Assembly: GCA_905373785.1 (NCBI GenBank)
Contig: CAJPUK010000005.1
Location: 1-30,341 of the forward strand
Source: an uncultured Johnsonella sp.
Lineage (GTDB): Bacteria; Bacillota; Clostridia; Lachnospirales; Lachnospiraceae
Direction: 5' to 3'
Length of the DNA stretch: 30,341 bases
The notes under the pieces are model-generated. The model worked only from the letters and a program-made list of their open reading frames with translations. It made no database searches and was not told where the DNA came from. Position 1 is the first letter of the stretch; each line of letters begins with the position of its first letter. Of the stretch, positions 1 through 7,579 are shown piece by piece. The position numbers were made by a program, and so were the translations under genes.

Positions 1-90
1 CTATTTTCAGACAAACTATTATCAACAACTTATTATTATATAAGTTATTCTCGACAAATCGGAATTTAGCCCCTCTTAATTCACAGCACA

Positions 91-918
91 CTACTTCAAC
101 TTTACATTGGACATTTCTCTTTCATAAAAGAACATATACTGCTGCAATACTCCGGCATATCCTTTATATCTGTCCATAGGGAAGCTTTTGTTATAATGAT
201 TATTTAATATTTTTTCCACCCACACATCTATAGGAAAGGCTCCTATTCTGTGGTAGGCAAACAGTAAAACACAGTTGGCGACCTTAACTCCGACGCCTTT
301 AAATTCTTTTAATTTATCAACCAATTCCTCGTCAGATAAATTATCCAAGTTATATAAATCAACTCCATCTTCAAGCACGGCTCTTGCCGCAGCACGAATA
401 TAAGGCAGTCTGTAACCGAGCCCGCAAGCCTCAAGCAGCGTTTCATCGGCATTAAGTATAGCCTCCGGCTTAGGAAAAGCATATATGTCCTTTTCTATTT
501 CTGTACCGAAGTTTTTAGCCAGCTTTTCTATTGATGATTTAATGGCAGGTATACTTTTCCTTTGTGAAATTATAAAGGATATAAGCATTTCCCATTTATC
601 CTGTCTTAATATTCTTATACCTTTAGAATACTCACAGGCTTTTAGCAAATACTCATCTTCCGGATCAAGATTTTTTGTATAGATGCCGTAATCCGTATCC
701 ATATCAAAATACTCTTTCCATATCTCATTATACTCTTTTTCACTGCAATCAAGCTCGTAGGTATTTGCCTCTTCATTTTCAATAAGCTTTTTAATTCGCA
801 AATGCTTGTCAGCGGCTATAAGGTCATACCCCTCATCAGCTATTTTATTAAATCTGAATATCTGACCGCTGTCGGCAATCTTTCTCATATCGAGATATTT
901 AGAACTTAGTTTAAACAT
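91..918 (-). CDS. ogg: OGG-type 8-oxoguanine DNA glycosylase/AP lyase
   Basis: This 275-residue protein belongs to the HhH-GPD base-excision repair superfamily and most resembles the OGG1-like bacterial enzymes that remove 8-oxoguanine and nick the abasic site. Residues 1-100 fit the N-terminal OGG domain. The helix-hairpin-helix lies near 205-217 (FKGVGVKVANC), with the expected catalytic Lys at 212 and the catalytic Asp at 231 in the FPIDVWV segment. The Lys indicates a bifunctional glycosylase/lyase; AlkA-type enzymes lack it. The gene is the last of the minus-strand run, 15 bp after cbiA, so it is probably cotranscribed with the corrinoid genes although the functions are unrelated. Substrate is inferred from family; a 3-methyladenine glycosylase is the alternative. 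Bases 1-90 downstream hold no recognisable gene, only a weak AT-rich palindrome at 27-46. Confidence 0.85.
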   Translation of the reverse strand: MFKLSSKYLDMRKIADSGQIFRFNKIADEGYDLIAADKHLRIKKLIENEEANTYELDCSEKEYNEIWKEYFDMDTDYGIYTKNLDPEDEYLLKACEYSKGIRILRQDKWEMLISFIISQRKSIPAIKSSIEKLAKNFGTEIEKDIYAFPKPEAILNADETLLEACGLGYRLPYIRAAARAVLEDGVDLYNLDNLSDEELVDKLKEFKGVGVKVANCVLLFAYHRIGAFPIDVWVEKILNNHYNKSFPMDRYKGYAGVLQQYMFFYEREMSNVKLK

Positions 919-933
919 TTCTCTCCTAACAAT

Positions 934-2295
934 TTATAGTCTGTTATAAGCCCTGCACCTATCTGCAAATCTTTTTGCCATATTTACATTAGTCCTCAAA
1001 TATATATGAGGATAGCCGGCAAAAAGATTATCTTTCGTGTGTATACAATCCCACTCTTTTGATTTATTTGCCTTCATCGCATGGCAGGACTGACCGTTAT
1101 TCTCACTGTCCCAATAGTGGAATTCATGTGCTCTGAAACTTTCACCTTTCTTAAGCAGCATATTTTCTTCGTAAGCACTGACCTCTATATAACCAAATCT
1201 TTGAAGCTTACCTGTCGGATAGGTAAGTCCTTTTATTACTCCGACAAGCTTGTAAGTATTTTCTTCTTTGTCCTTCATTTCTTCGTGCAGGTACATATAA
1301 CCTCCGCACTCGGCAATAGTTGGGAGTCCGCTTTCTACAGCATTTTTTATTGATTCACACATTGAGATGTTTTGAGAAAGTTCCTTGCCGTATCTTTCCG
1401 GATAACCTCCGGGCAGCCACAGTCCTGATATGTTATCGGGTAACTTTTTATCATGTATCGGACTGAAAAATACTATCTTTGCTCCCAAACTTTTTAACAA
1501 CTCCAAATTATCTTCGTATATAAAGGAAAAAGCCTCATCCTTAGCTACAGCCACACTAAAACTTTCTTTTTTTTCAGGCTCCTCATAACTAAAATCTGCA
1601 AAATCATCTGTATTAATCTCTTCCACTTGTGAAAGCAGCAAATCTATATCTACCGTAGTCTCAAGTATTTTAGCTCTTTTTTCCAGTGTTTCTAAAGTTG
1701 CCTTAACATCATCCGGAGTATAAAGTCCAAGGTGTCTGCTCTCAACCAAGAAAGCTTTATTTTCTTCTAAGTAACCAAGTACTAAAAGCCCTGCATTAGT
1801 CTCTATATATTTTTTTATATCAAGATATTCTTCTTTATTTACCTTATTTACAATAATGGCTTTTACAAACTTATCACCATGCTCGGCAAGGTAATCCGAT
1901 ACCTTTGTATAATTATCTTTAGACACTACCATTACAACATAGGAATTAAGCTCTTTTGCAACCGCATAGGCACTTGCTCTGGGCTCTTCTTTATAAATTC
2001 CCGAAAAATATCCCATGGCAGCTTCTATAACCGCTATATCCGCTCCTTTTGAATAATGTGCAAATTGTTTTTTTAATTCATCCTTCTTAAAATCCGTTTC
2101 TAAAAAATACGGCTCCAAATTTATACATACTCTTGCTGCCGCTATACTGTGATACATAGGATCTATATAGTCCGGTCCGGTTTTAAAAGCTGCCACCTTT
2201 AAGTTTCTTTTTTTTAAAGCTGTTATAAGACTGCTGCATATTGCAGTCTTTCCGCTATGTGAATCCATAGCACTTATCATTATATTATTATACAT
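934..2295 (-). CDS. cbiA: Cobyrinate a,c-diamide synthase (CbiA/CobB)
   Basis: This 453-residue enzyme amidates the a and c side chains of cobyrinate using glutamine and ATP. The N-terminal half is the P-loop-like synthetase domain: SHSGKTA at 12-18 and GPDYIDPMYH at 40-49, including Asp45. The C-terminal half is a class I-like glutamine amidotransferase with nucleophile Cys330 in AECGGYMY and histidines in AHEFHYWD near 390. Length is normal for the family. It lies 4 bp after the CobK-CbiE-CbiT gene and 15 bp before ogg, so an operon is likely. One oddity: the usual MGL[FY]DG motif reads MGYFSG at 94-99, so a conserved Asp is Ser98. The family call is firm, while the exact substrate (cobyrinate or hydrogenobyrinate) is inferred from the anaerobic-type neighbours. 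Confidence 0.92.
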   Translation of the reverse strand: MYNNIMISAMDSHSGKTAICSSLITALKKRNLKVAAFKTGPDYIDPMYHSIAAARVCINLEPYFLETDFKKDELKKQFAHYSKGADIAVIEAAMGYFSGIYKEEPRASAYAVAKELNSYVVMVVSKDNYTKVSDYLAEHGDKFVKAIIVNKVNKEEYLDIKKYIETNAGLLVLGYLEENKAFLVESRHLGLYTPDDVKATLETLEKRAKILETTVDIDLLLSQVEEINTDDFADFSYEEPEKKESFSVAVAKDEAFSFIYEDNLELLKSLGAKIVFFSPIHDKKLPDNISGLWLPGGYPERYGKELSQNISMCESIKNAVESGLPTIAECGGYMYLHEEMKDKEENTYKLVGVIKGLTYPTGKLQRFGYIEVSAYEENMLLKKGESFRAHEFHYWDSENNGQSCHAMKANKSKEWDCIHTKDNLFAGYPHIYLRTNVNMAKRFADRCRAYNRL

Positions 2296-2299
2296 TTAT

Positions 2300-4411
2300 T
2301 TAACCTTTTATACTTGCAATCAGTACCGGATTCTTAGCATCAAACATAGTATAATTCGCAACTCTTTTTGTATTTGATACTGAAACAAAGACTATATCAG
2401 TCTTACAGCCCTGTGTTTCATAATACTTACAAGCCTCATTGATCTCTGCTACACTTTCCAAAGAAACGGCAGTAATTACCACCCTTGCCTTGGCATTTTT
2501 TTCAAATACTGTCTTAAGTATTTCCTTAAGTTTACCTGTGGTTCCACCTATAAATACCGCATCAGGTGCTTCAAGCTCTTCCATTGAAACACTTGCCTCG
2601 CCCTTTACCACCTCGATATTATCAAGTCCGAATTTTTCTATATTTTTATAAATAAGCTCAGCAGCTATAGTTTTCTTTTCTATGGCATAGACCTTGCCCT
2701 TTGGAACATTCACTGCCATTTCTATACTTACCGAGCCGGTTCCGGCACCTACATCATAGCATATATCCTCATTGGAAAGTCCAAGCTTTGCAACAGATAA
2801 AGCTCTTATTTCCGACTTGGTCATAGGTACCTTGTCTCTGATAAATTCTTCATCTTCTATACCCAGTCTCATATGCATAGGGCTTGCATTATGATTTATT
2901 ATAGTCATGCTGCAAAGCTCCAAAAACTTATGCTCTTTAAAGTCGGCTACTTTTCCATGACTTAACACTTCTTCAGGATAGGACATATTTTCACCTATAT
3001 ATATATCACAATCCGCAAAACCTTCATCAATAAGATTTTTAATGATATCGGAAGTTTCCAAGCCTCCTGAGCTTATTACAAAAACTTTTTTATTGGTTCT
3101 AAGCTCGTAAGCAAGATGTCCGCTTCTTCCATGTAAACTTACGATCTTCATATCATGCCATGAGATATTATATCTTGAAGCTAAGTATGATATTGAGGAT
3201 ATGCTTGGAACTATCTGCATATCAACCTTATGAAGTATATTTTCACTGTCATTGGCCATAGCCTCTATATGCTTGTAAAGACTCTGTGTTCCGCTGTAAA
3301 ATCCGGTATCGCCGCTCATTAAAACCACCGCACTTACATTTTTAGAAAGTGCTTTTGCAGCTTCAAACTTCTCTTTAATAAAGTTTATAATATCTATGGT
3401 CTTATAGGACTTAAATGCTGCATATTCCTTATTAGATCCAACTTCTTTTCTAAGCTCATCACCCAGTTCAAACATTCTCTCAGACCCTGCAACTAAAATA
3501 TCCGCCCCTGCTATAAGCTTTCTTGCCTTGGAATTGACATATTCCAAACTTCCCGGACCTATGCCTACTATATTTATTTTATAGGCTGTATCAGTTTTTA
3601 TAGCCTCGGCTTCTAAAGAATTATCTGAATGTTTGTTCAATAACTCCTTATAGTTTATAATGTTTTGACTTTTTGCAATACGCTCTATGGCTTCATCTTC
3701 GCTTATACCCTTGTCATTTTGCGGAAGGGCAACTATTATCGGATAAACCCCTGCCTGCTTACAAGCTTCTATCTTTTCATCAAAACCACCGTTATTGCCG
3801 GTTTGCTTGCTTACCATATACTTGCAATTATACTCTTGCATCAGGGCAATATTAAGTCTTTCACTGAAAGGTCCCTGCATTGCAATAATATGAGAACCTT
3901 CGAGTCCTATTTCCTTGCAGGCATTAATTGACTCAACCGCTGAAAGCACCCTTGCGTATACCCTGCTTAAATCAAGTTTTTTATACTTGGCGATTTCCTT
4001 GCTTCCGGTAGCCACAAAAACATTGCCCTCACAAGCAGTAAGGTAGTCTACAGCTTCATCAACACTTGATACCAGTTTATAATCCTCAGTGCCTATATCG
4101 GTAATATTTCTAAGTACTCTTATATACTCTATACCGTTTTGCTCACAGGCTGTTTTAATATTCTCCTTTACTACGGTAGCAAAAGGGTGTGTGGCATCAT
4201 ATACGACAGAGATATTAAGCTCGCTGAACTTCTTGCTCATCTCATCAATATTCATTCTGCCTTCCAGCACTTTTACGACCTCAAGCTCTCCAAGTACATC
4301 ACTTCCGTACTCGCTTGCTACCGAAACATATGCAGGTATCTTAAGAAGCTCGCAGCCAAGTGCGAGCTTTCTTCCCTCTGTAGTACCTCCGAATATAAAT
4401 ATATTACTCAT
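2300..4411 (-). CDS. CobK-CbiE-CbiT triple fusion (precorrin-6A reductase + precorrin-6B/cobalt-precorrin-7 methyltransferases)
   Basis: One 703-residue chain carries three corrin-ring enzymes. Residues 1-250 are CobK/CbiJ, the precorrin-6A reductase, with an N-terminal FIFGGTTEGRKLA nucleotide-binding start and DATHPFA. Residues about 279-500 are CbiE, a tetrapyrrole methylase with GIGPGS at 283-288 and MSGDTGFYSG. Residues about 512-703 are CbiT, a class I SAM methyltransferase/decarboxylase with DVGAGTGS at 553-560. A start 36 bases upstream (4447) is open, but the Met at 4411 follows an AAGAGGT ribosome binding site at good spacing and begins like CobK proteins. That start overlaps the cobJ stop by 8 bp, suggesting translational coupling. 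CbiE-CbiT fusions are known; the added CobK domain is less usual. No frame break is visible at the junctions. Confidence 0.93.
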   Translation of the reverse strand: MSNIFIFGGTTEGRKLALGCELLKIPAYVSVASEYGSDVLGELEVVKVLEGRMNIDEMSKKFSELNISVVYDATHPFATVVKENIKTACEQNGIEYIRVLRNITDIGTEDYKLVSSVDEAVDYLTACEGNVFVATGSKEIAKYKKLDLSRVYARVLSAVESINACKEIGLEGSHIIAMQGPFSERLNIALMQEYNCKYMVSKQTGNNGGFDEKIEACKQAGVYPIIVALPQNDKGISEDEAIERIAKSQNIINYKELLNKHSDNSLEAEAIKTDTAYKINIVGIGPGSLEYVNSKARKLIAGADILVAGSERMFELGDELRKEVGSNKEYAAFKSYKTIDIINFIKEKFEAAKALSKNVSAVVLMSGDTGFYSGTQSLYKHIEAMANDSENILHKVDMQIVPSISSISYLASRYNISWHDMKIVSLHGRSGHLAYELRTNKKVFVISSGGLETSDIIKNLIDEGFADCDIYIGENMSYPEEVLSHGKVADFKEHKFLELCSMTIINHNASPMHMRLGIEDEEFIRDKVPMTKSEIRALSVAKLGLSNEDICYDVGAGTGSVSIEMAVNVPKGKVYAIEKKTIAAELIYKNIEKFGLDNIEVVKGEASVSMEELEAPDAVFIGGTTGKLKEILKTVFEKNAKARVVITAVSLESVAEINEACKYYETQGCKTDIVFVSVSNTKRVANYTMFDAKNPVLIASIKG

Positions 4412-5135
4412 ATCTGTAACCTCTTGGTGTAACCATCTTTTTACCAAGCTCCATGGTCTGAGAATTACCTATAAATACTGTAGTAAACATATTTACACTT
4501 GTCTTTTCAAGTTCTTCAAGGCTAAGCACTTCCTGTCTTTGCCCCTCTCTTCCTATATTCTCAACCAAACCGCAAACCGTATTCTTATCCTTGTATTTCA
4601 TAAGTATATTACAAGCCTTACTTAAGTAATCAGACCTTTTTTTACTTGAAGGATTATATAAGCAAATTACAAAATCCCCCTTTGCCGCACACTCAAGTCT
4701 TGTTTCTATCTTCTCCCACGGGGTAAGCAGATCACTTAAGCTTATCACGGTAAAATCATGTATAAGAGGTGCTCCAAGTATGCTCGCTCCCGAAAGTACT
4801 GCCGATACTCCGGCAATAACCTCTATTTCCACATCCTCATCACCGGCTATTTCATACATAAGTCCGGCAAGTCCGTATACTCCGGCATCTCCGGAGCAAA
4901 CCAGTGCAACACTCTTACCGCCCTTTGCAATATCCAGCGTAAGCTTACATCTGTCAACTTCCTGCCTCATAGGAGTATTTATATACTCTTTATCGGGAAA
5001 ATACTCCTTAATTATATCTGTATAAACCGTATAACCGGTTATTACATCAACTGCTTTAAGCGCATTTACCGCTTCTATCGTCATTTGCTCATAGGCTCCG
5101 GGACCGAAACCTACTACATATATCTTATTCGACAT
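4404..5135 (-). CDS. cobJ: Precorrin-3B / cobalt-factor III C17-methyltransferase (CobJ/CbiH)
   Basis: This 243-residue tetrapyrrole methylase adds a methyl at C17 and contracts the ring. The N-terminal VVGFGPGAYEQMT is the family's SAM-binding start, followed by a CSGDAGVYGLAGL motif and LCSGD-type core near residues 79-90. CYNPSSKKR in the second half matches the CbiH/CobJ group and separates it from CobI, CobM and CbiE. An AGGAGG ribosome binding site lies just upstream of the ATG. The gene is 49 bp after cobI and overlaps the following fusion gene. There is no ferredoxin-like extension of the kind seen in some CbiH proteins. The substrate is probably a cobalt-containing intermediate, inferred from the anaerobic CbiE/CbiT-type neighbours. 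Confidence 0.92.
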   Translation of the reverse strand: MSNKIYVVGFGPGAYEQMTIEAVNALKAVDVITGYTVYTDIIKEYFPDKEYINTPMRQEVDRCKLTLDIAKGGKSVALVCSGDAGVYGLAGLMYEIAGDEDVEIEVIAGVSAVLSGASILGAPLIHDFTVISLSDLLTPWEKIETRLECAAKGDFVICLYNPSSKKRSDYLSKACNILMKYKDKNTVCGLVENIGREGQRQEVLSLEELEKTSVNMFTTVFIGNSQTMELGKKMVTPRGYRYE

Positions 5136-5184
5136 CTAAATCTTGTCGCCTCCTTTTTAATTCTCAGACTTAAAAATAAGTCTT

Positions 5185-5850
5185 TTAATCTTTAACAATG
5201 ATTAAACTATAGTAACTTGCATCATCTCCAAGCTCGTCCAAGCTCTCATATACCTTTTCCCCGGGCATACCGCACTTTGATATGGCATAGGCTTTTTTAT
5301 CTTTTTTTTGCAAAAGCTCTCTAAGCTTTGATATCTGCTTACCTGCCTTCATATATATTTTAGTGCCGCTGTAATCAAGCTCTTTTTCCAAATCATAAGA
5401 AGATGCAATTATATGTATACTCTCTTCTCTTTCTCCGAGACTTATACCCATTCGGGCTGCCGAAGCACAAAAAGAAGTTATCCCCGGAACTATTTCAGCC
5501 TCATAACCGTCTTCTGTCAAAAGCTTATACATATACATAAATGTTGAGTATACGCTGACATCTCCAAGTGTAAGACAGGCAACATCCTTGCCCTCATCAA
5601 GCTTATTTTCTATTTCTTTAACCGCCTGTCTGTAAGCCTTTTCTCTTTTTTCGACATCCTTGGTCATAACAAGCTTAAGAGGCATATACTCCTTACTTTC
5701 TATATCCTCATAGACTCCCCTTGCTATCTCAAAGGCTGTCGCATTATCAGGAGCCGCAACTACCGGACAGACTCTTAAAAGTTTAAGTGCTTTTAGTGTA
5801 AGCAGCTCAGGATCTCCCGGTCCTACACCTATTCCATAACATTTAGCCAT
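5185..5850 (-). CDS. cobI: Precorrin-2 / cobalt-factor II C20-methyltransferase (CobI/CbiL)
   Basis: This 221-residue tetrapyrrole methylase makes the C20 methylation that commits precorrin-2 or cobalt-sirohydrochlorin to the corrin branch. The start GIGVGPGDPELLTLKALK is typical of CobI/CbiL, followed by CLTLGDVSVYSTFMY at about 93-108 and GITSFCASAARMG. It begins 19 bp after the end of hisS on the same strand, with an AAGGAAGGT-like ribosome binding site, so it is probably read from the hisS promoter. No separate promoter or cobalamin riboswitch fits in the gap. The other ring enzymes expected for a full anaerobic route (CbiC, CbiD, CbiF, CbiG) are not in the window. Confidence 0.92.
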   Translation of the reverse strand: MAKCYGIGVGPGDPELLTLKALKLLRVCPVVAAPDNATAFEIARGVYEDIESKEYMPLKLVMTKDVEKREKAYRQAVKEIENKLDEGKDVACLTLGDVSVYSTFMYMYKLLTEDGYEAEIVPGITSFCASAARMGISLGEREESIHIIASSYDLEKELDYSGTKIYMKAGKQISKLRELLQKKDKKAYAISKCGMPGEKVYESLDELGDDASYYSLIIVKD

Positions 5851-5869
5851 ATTACCTTCCTTTATACAG

Positions 5870-7144
5870 TTATTTTTTTAATTCTTCTCTATAAACTTCC
5901 GTAAATTCAGTATATCCTTGTAAACTCAACTGCTCTTTTTGGAATTTTTTGTTTTTATTCATTGCAGTTACAAGTACAGTTAAACCTTTTTTTCTGTCCT
6001 CTTTTGCTTTGTGCAGTATATCAATAAAGGCACTGTCATTCAAGCCTTTTTCATACAAATAGGCTTTCTTAACCGGTTCTTTTTCAGGTTCAAAATTTTC
6101 TTCCATAAGTATGGTTACTATACGCTCAAAGCCTATAGAAAATCCGCAGGCAGGCACTTCTTTAGAGCTGAACTTACCTATTACCTTATCATATCTTCCG
6201 CCGCCGGCTACCGAACCCGAAAAACCTTCCATACTTACCTCAAAGATAGTACCGGTGTAGTAGCCCATGCCTCTTACAAGGCTTGCATCAAAAATTATAT
6301 TAAAATCCGCAGTCTTACACTCTTCCACCACATTGATTATAGTTAAAAGCCCGTCTATACAGTCATCCGGTAAAATTTCTTTAGTATTTTCTCTTATAAA
6401 CTCAAGCTTAAACTTATTATCCGTGCTGCTTTCAAGCTTATTTATTATAGCTATATAATTTTCAACCTTTTCTTTATCTATGCCAAGCTGTGTAAGTTCT
6501 TTTTTTACACCCTCTATACCTATCTTATCAAGTTTATCAAGTATAATAAATACTGCGCTCATATCCTTTTCTTCTATACCGCTTGCCTTTACCAGAGCAC
6601 TTAGTATATTTCTGTCATTGATTCTAAGGGTGAATTTATTTTTAGGGCAAAGTTTTGAAAGCACTCCCGTAGTTGCAAGTATAAGTTCTATTTCTGCAGC
6701 ATTCGTAGCATCTCCGAGTATGTCTATATCACATTGTGTAAACTGTCTAAACCTTCCCTTTTGCGGTCTTTCAGCCCTCCATACGGAGCCTATTTGGAGC
6801 GATTTAAAAGGACTTATAAGCTTATCGCTGTTATTGGCATAATACCTTGCCAAGGGTACGGTAAGATCATACCTAAGTCCGGCATCAACCAGATCATTTT
6901 CTTTCTTAGCTGTCTCTAAGTTTAATTTCTCACCTCTTTTTAAGATCTTAAATATAAGCTTTTCATTATCTCCGCCCTGACCTCCGGTAAGGTTTGAAAT
7001 ATCTTCAAGTGCCGGTGTCTCTATCCTGTTAAATCCATAACTTTTATAAGAACTTTGTATTATTCCCAAAAGATACTCCCTAAGTTCCATTTCCTTAGGC
7101 AGGATATCCTTCATACCCGTCATACTTTTTTTAACAAATGCCAT
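5870..7144 (-). CDS. hisS: Histidyl-tRNA synthetase
   Basis: This 424-residue class II aminoacyl-tRNA synthetase charges tRNA-His. The class II core is clear: motif 2 region with RAERPQKGRFRQFTQCDID, the histidine-specific LVRGMGYYTGTIFEV segment, and motif 3 as GFSIGFERIV, with GGGRYD between them. The C-terminal anticodon-binding domain is present though short. The ATG is preceded by AAAAGGAGA at good spacing. In related Firmicutes hisS commonly follows relA-MBL-hemZ; here 432 bp including a MITE-like element separate them. Downstream, the corrinoid genes follow closely. A promoter-like pair lies at 7187-7215. No T-box leader was recognised. Confidence 0.97.
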   Translation of the reverse strand: MAFVKKSMTGMKDILPKEMELREYLLGIIQSSYKSYGFNRIETPALEDISNLTGGQGGDNEKLIFKILKRGEKLNLETAKKENDLVDAGLRYDLTVPLARYYANNSDKLISPFKSLQIGSVWRAERPQKGRFRQFTQCDIDILGDATNAAEIELILATTGVLSKLCPKNKFTLRINDRNILSALVKASGIEEKDMSAVFIILDKLDKIGIEGVKKELTQLGIDKEKVENYIAIINKLESSTDNKFKLEFIRENTKEILPDDCIDGLLTIINVVEECKTADFNIIFDASLVRGMGYYTGTIFEVSMEGFSGSVAGGGRYDKVIGKFSSKEVPACGFSIGFERIVTILMEENFEPEKEPVKKAYLYEKGLNDSAFIDILHKAKEDRKKGLTVLVTAMNKNKKFQKEQLSLQGYTEFTEVYREELKK

Positions 7145-7186
7145 TGTAGTCTCCTTTTTAAAACATTAAATCTGTGTAACCTTTTT

Positions 7187-7215
7187 ATATTATCTTATCG
7201 GCAATGCTTTGTCTT
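7187..7215 (-). promoter_or_regulatory. Candidate hisS promoter
   Basis: On the minus strand AAGACA (7215-7210) and TAATAT (7192-7187) are separated by 17 bp, followed about 40 bp later by the hisS ribosome binding site. Both hexamers match sigma-A consensus at four of six positions, so the call is moderate. It is the best placed candidate in this gap and would drive hisS and the corrinoid genes. Confidence 0.4.
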
Positions 7216-7346
7216 AACACTTAACATTACGCCATGCTTTACTCATGAATACAAAGTGCAACAATATTACTTTTGTGCAAATAGTCCGGTGCATCGTTTT
7301 TTTTATAAATATACCAAATAACTTGCCTCTTTTCCTGATTACATAC

Positions 7347-7390
7347 ATCAAAATTCCTCAACCTAGCCGCACTGGGCTAAATGTTTTGAT
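7347..7390 (-). other. Inverted repeat upstream of hisS (leader or old terminator)
   Basis: ATCAAAA at 7347-7353 pairs with TTTTGAT at 7384-7390, and an inner TAGCC/GGCTA stem lies between them. Together they could form a two-part hairpin in either DNA strand. It lies between MITE copy A and the hisS promoter candidate. It lacks the TGGNACCGCG T-box sequence and a clean U-tract, so neither a T-box nor a strong terminator can be claimed. The rest of 7145-7446 shows nothing recognisable. Confidence 0.35.
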
Positions 7391-7446
7391 ATACACACTC
7401 AGAAAAATATTCATCGTTTTGTTATCTTATTTTACGAACTATACAC

Positions 7447-7579
7447 TAGTGTACTGTATCGTTGATATTTAGTCTTATTACCACTTTGTTAATAGATTGC
7501 AGCAGATACATAATAAGGAAATTTGAAAGTTATTATACTATTGCTGATATTAATTAAATATCAACGATACATTGCACTA
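7447..7579. mobile_element. MITE-like element, copy A (133 bp, TA-flanked inverted repeats)
   Basis: The element has imperfect terminal inverted repeats of about 23 bp. The left arm is TAGTGTACTGTATCGTTGAT and the right arm read on the minus strand is TAGTGCAATGTATCGTTGAT. Both ends begin with TA, which fits a TA target duplication of the IS630/Tc1-mariner kind (inference). No open reading frame is inside. A second copy at 23980-24096 in the same orientation is alignable over its whole length, including TCTTATT, ACTTTGTTAATA and CTGATATTAATTA. Copy A carries about 16 extra bases in the middle. The right TA plus the first repeat base forms the TAG stop codon of hemZ. A palindrome (TGATAT...ATATCA) lies beside the right arm. 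Confidence 0.75.

Noticed and set aside
27..46. AT-rich palindrome downstream of ogg as a terminator
   Set aside because: The stem is seven AT-rich pairs with no following T-tract on the minus strand.
4089..4625. Plus-strand 178-codon open frame opposite the CobK domain and cobJ
   Set aside because: It is antisense to two well-supported genes, has a composition expected from reverse reading and no ribosome binding site.
7145..7446. T-box or cobalamin riboswitch upstream of hisS and the corrinoid genes
   Set aside because: Neither the T-box TGGNACCGCG sequence nor the conserved B12 box pattern is present on the minus strand; the GCCCAGTGCGGC stretch is only a superficial likeness.
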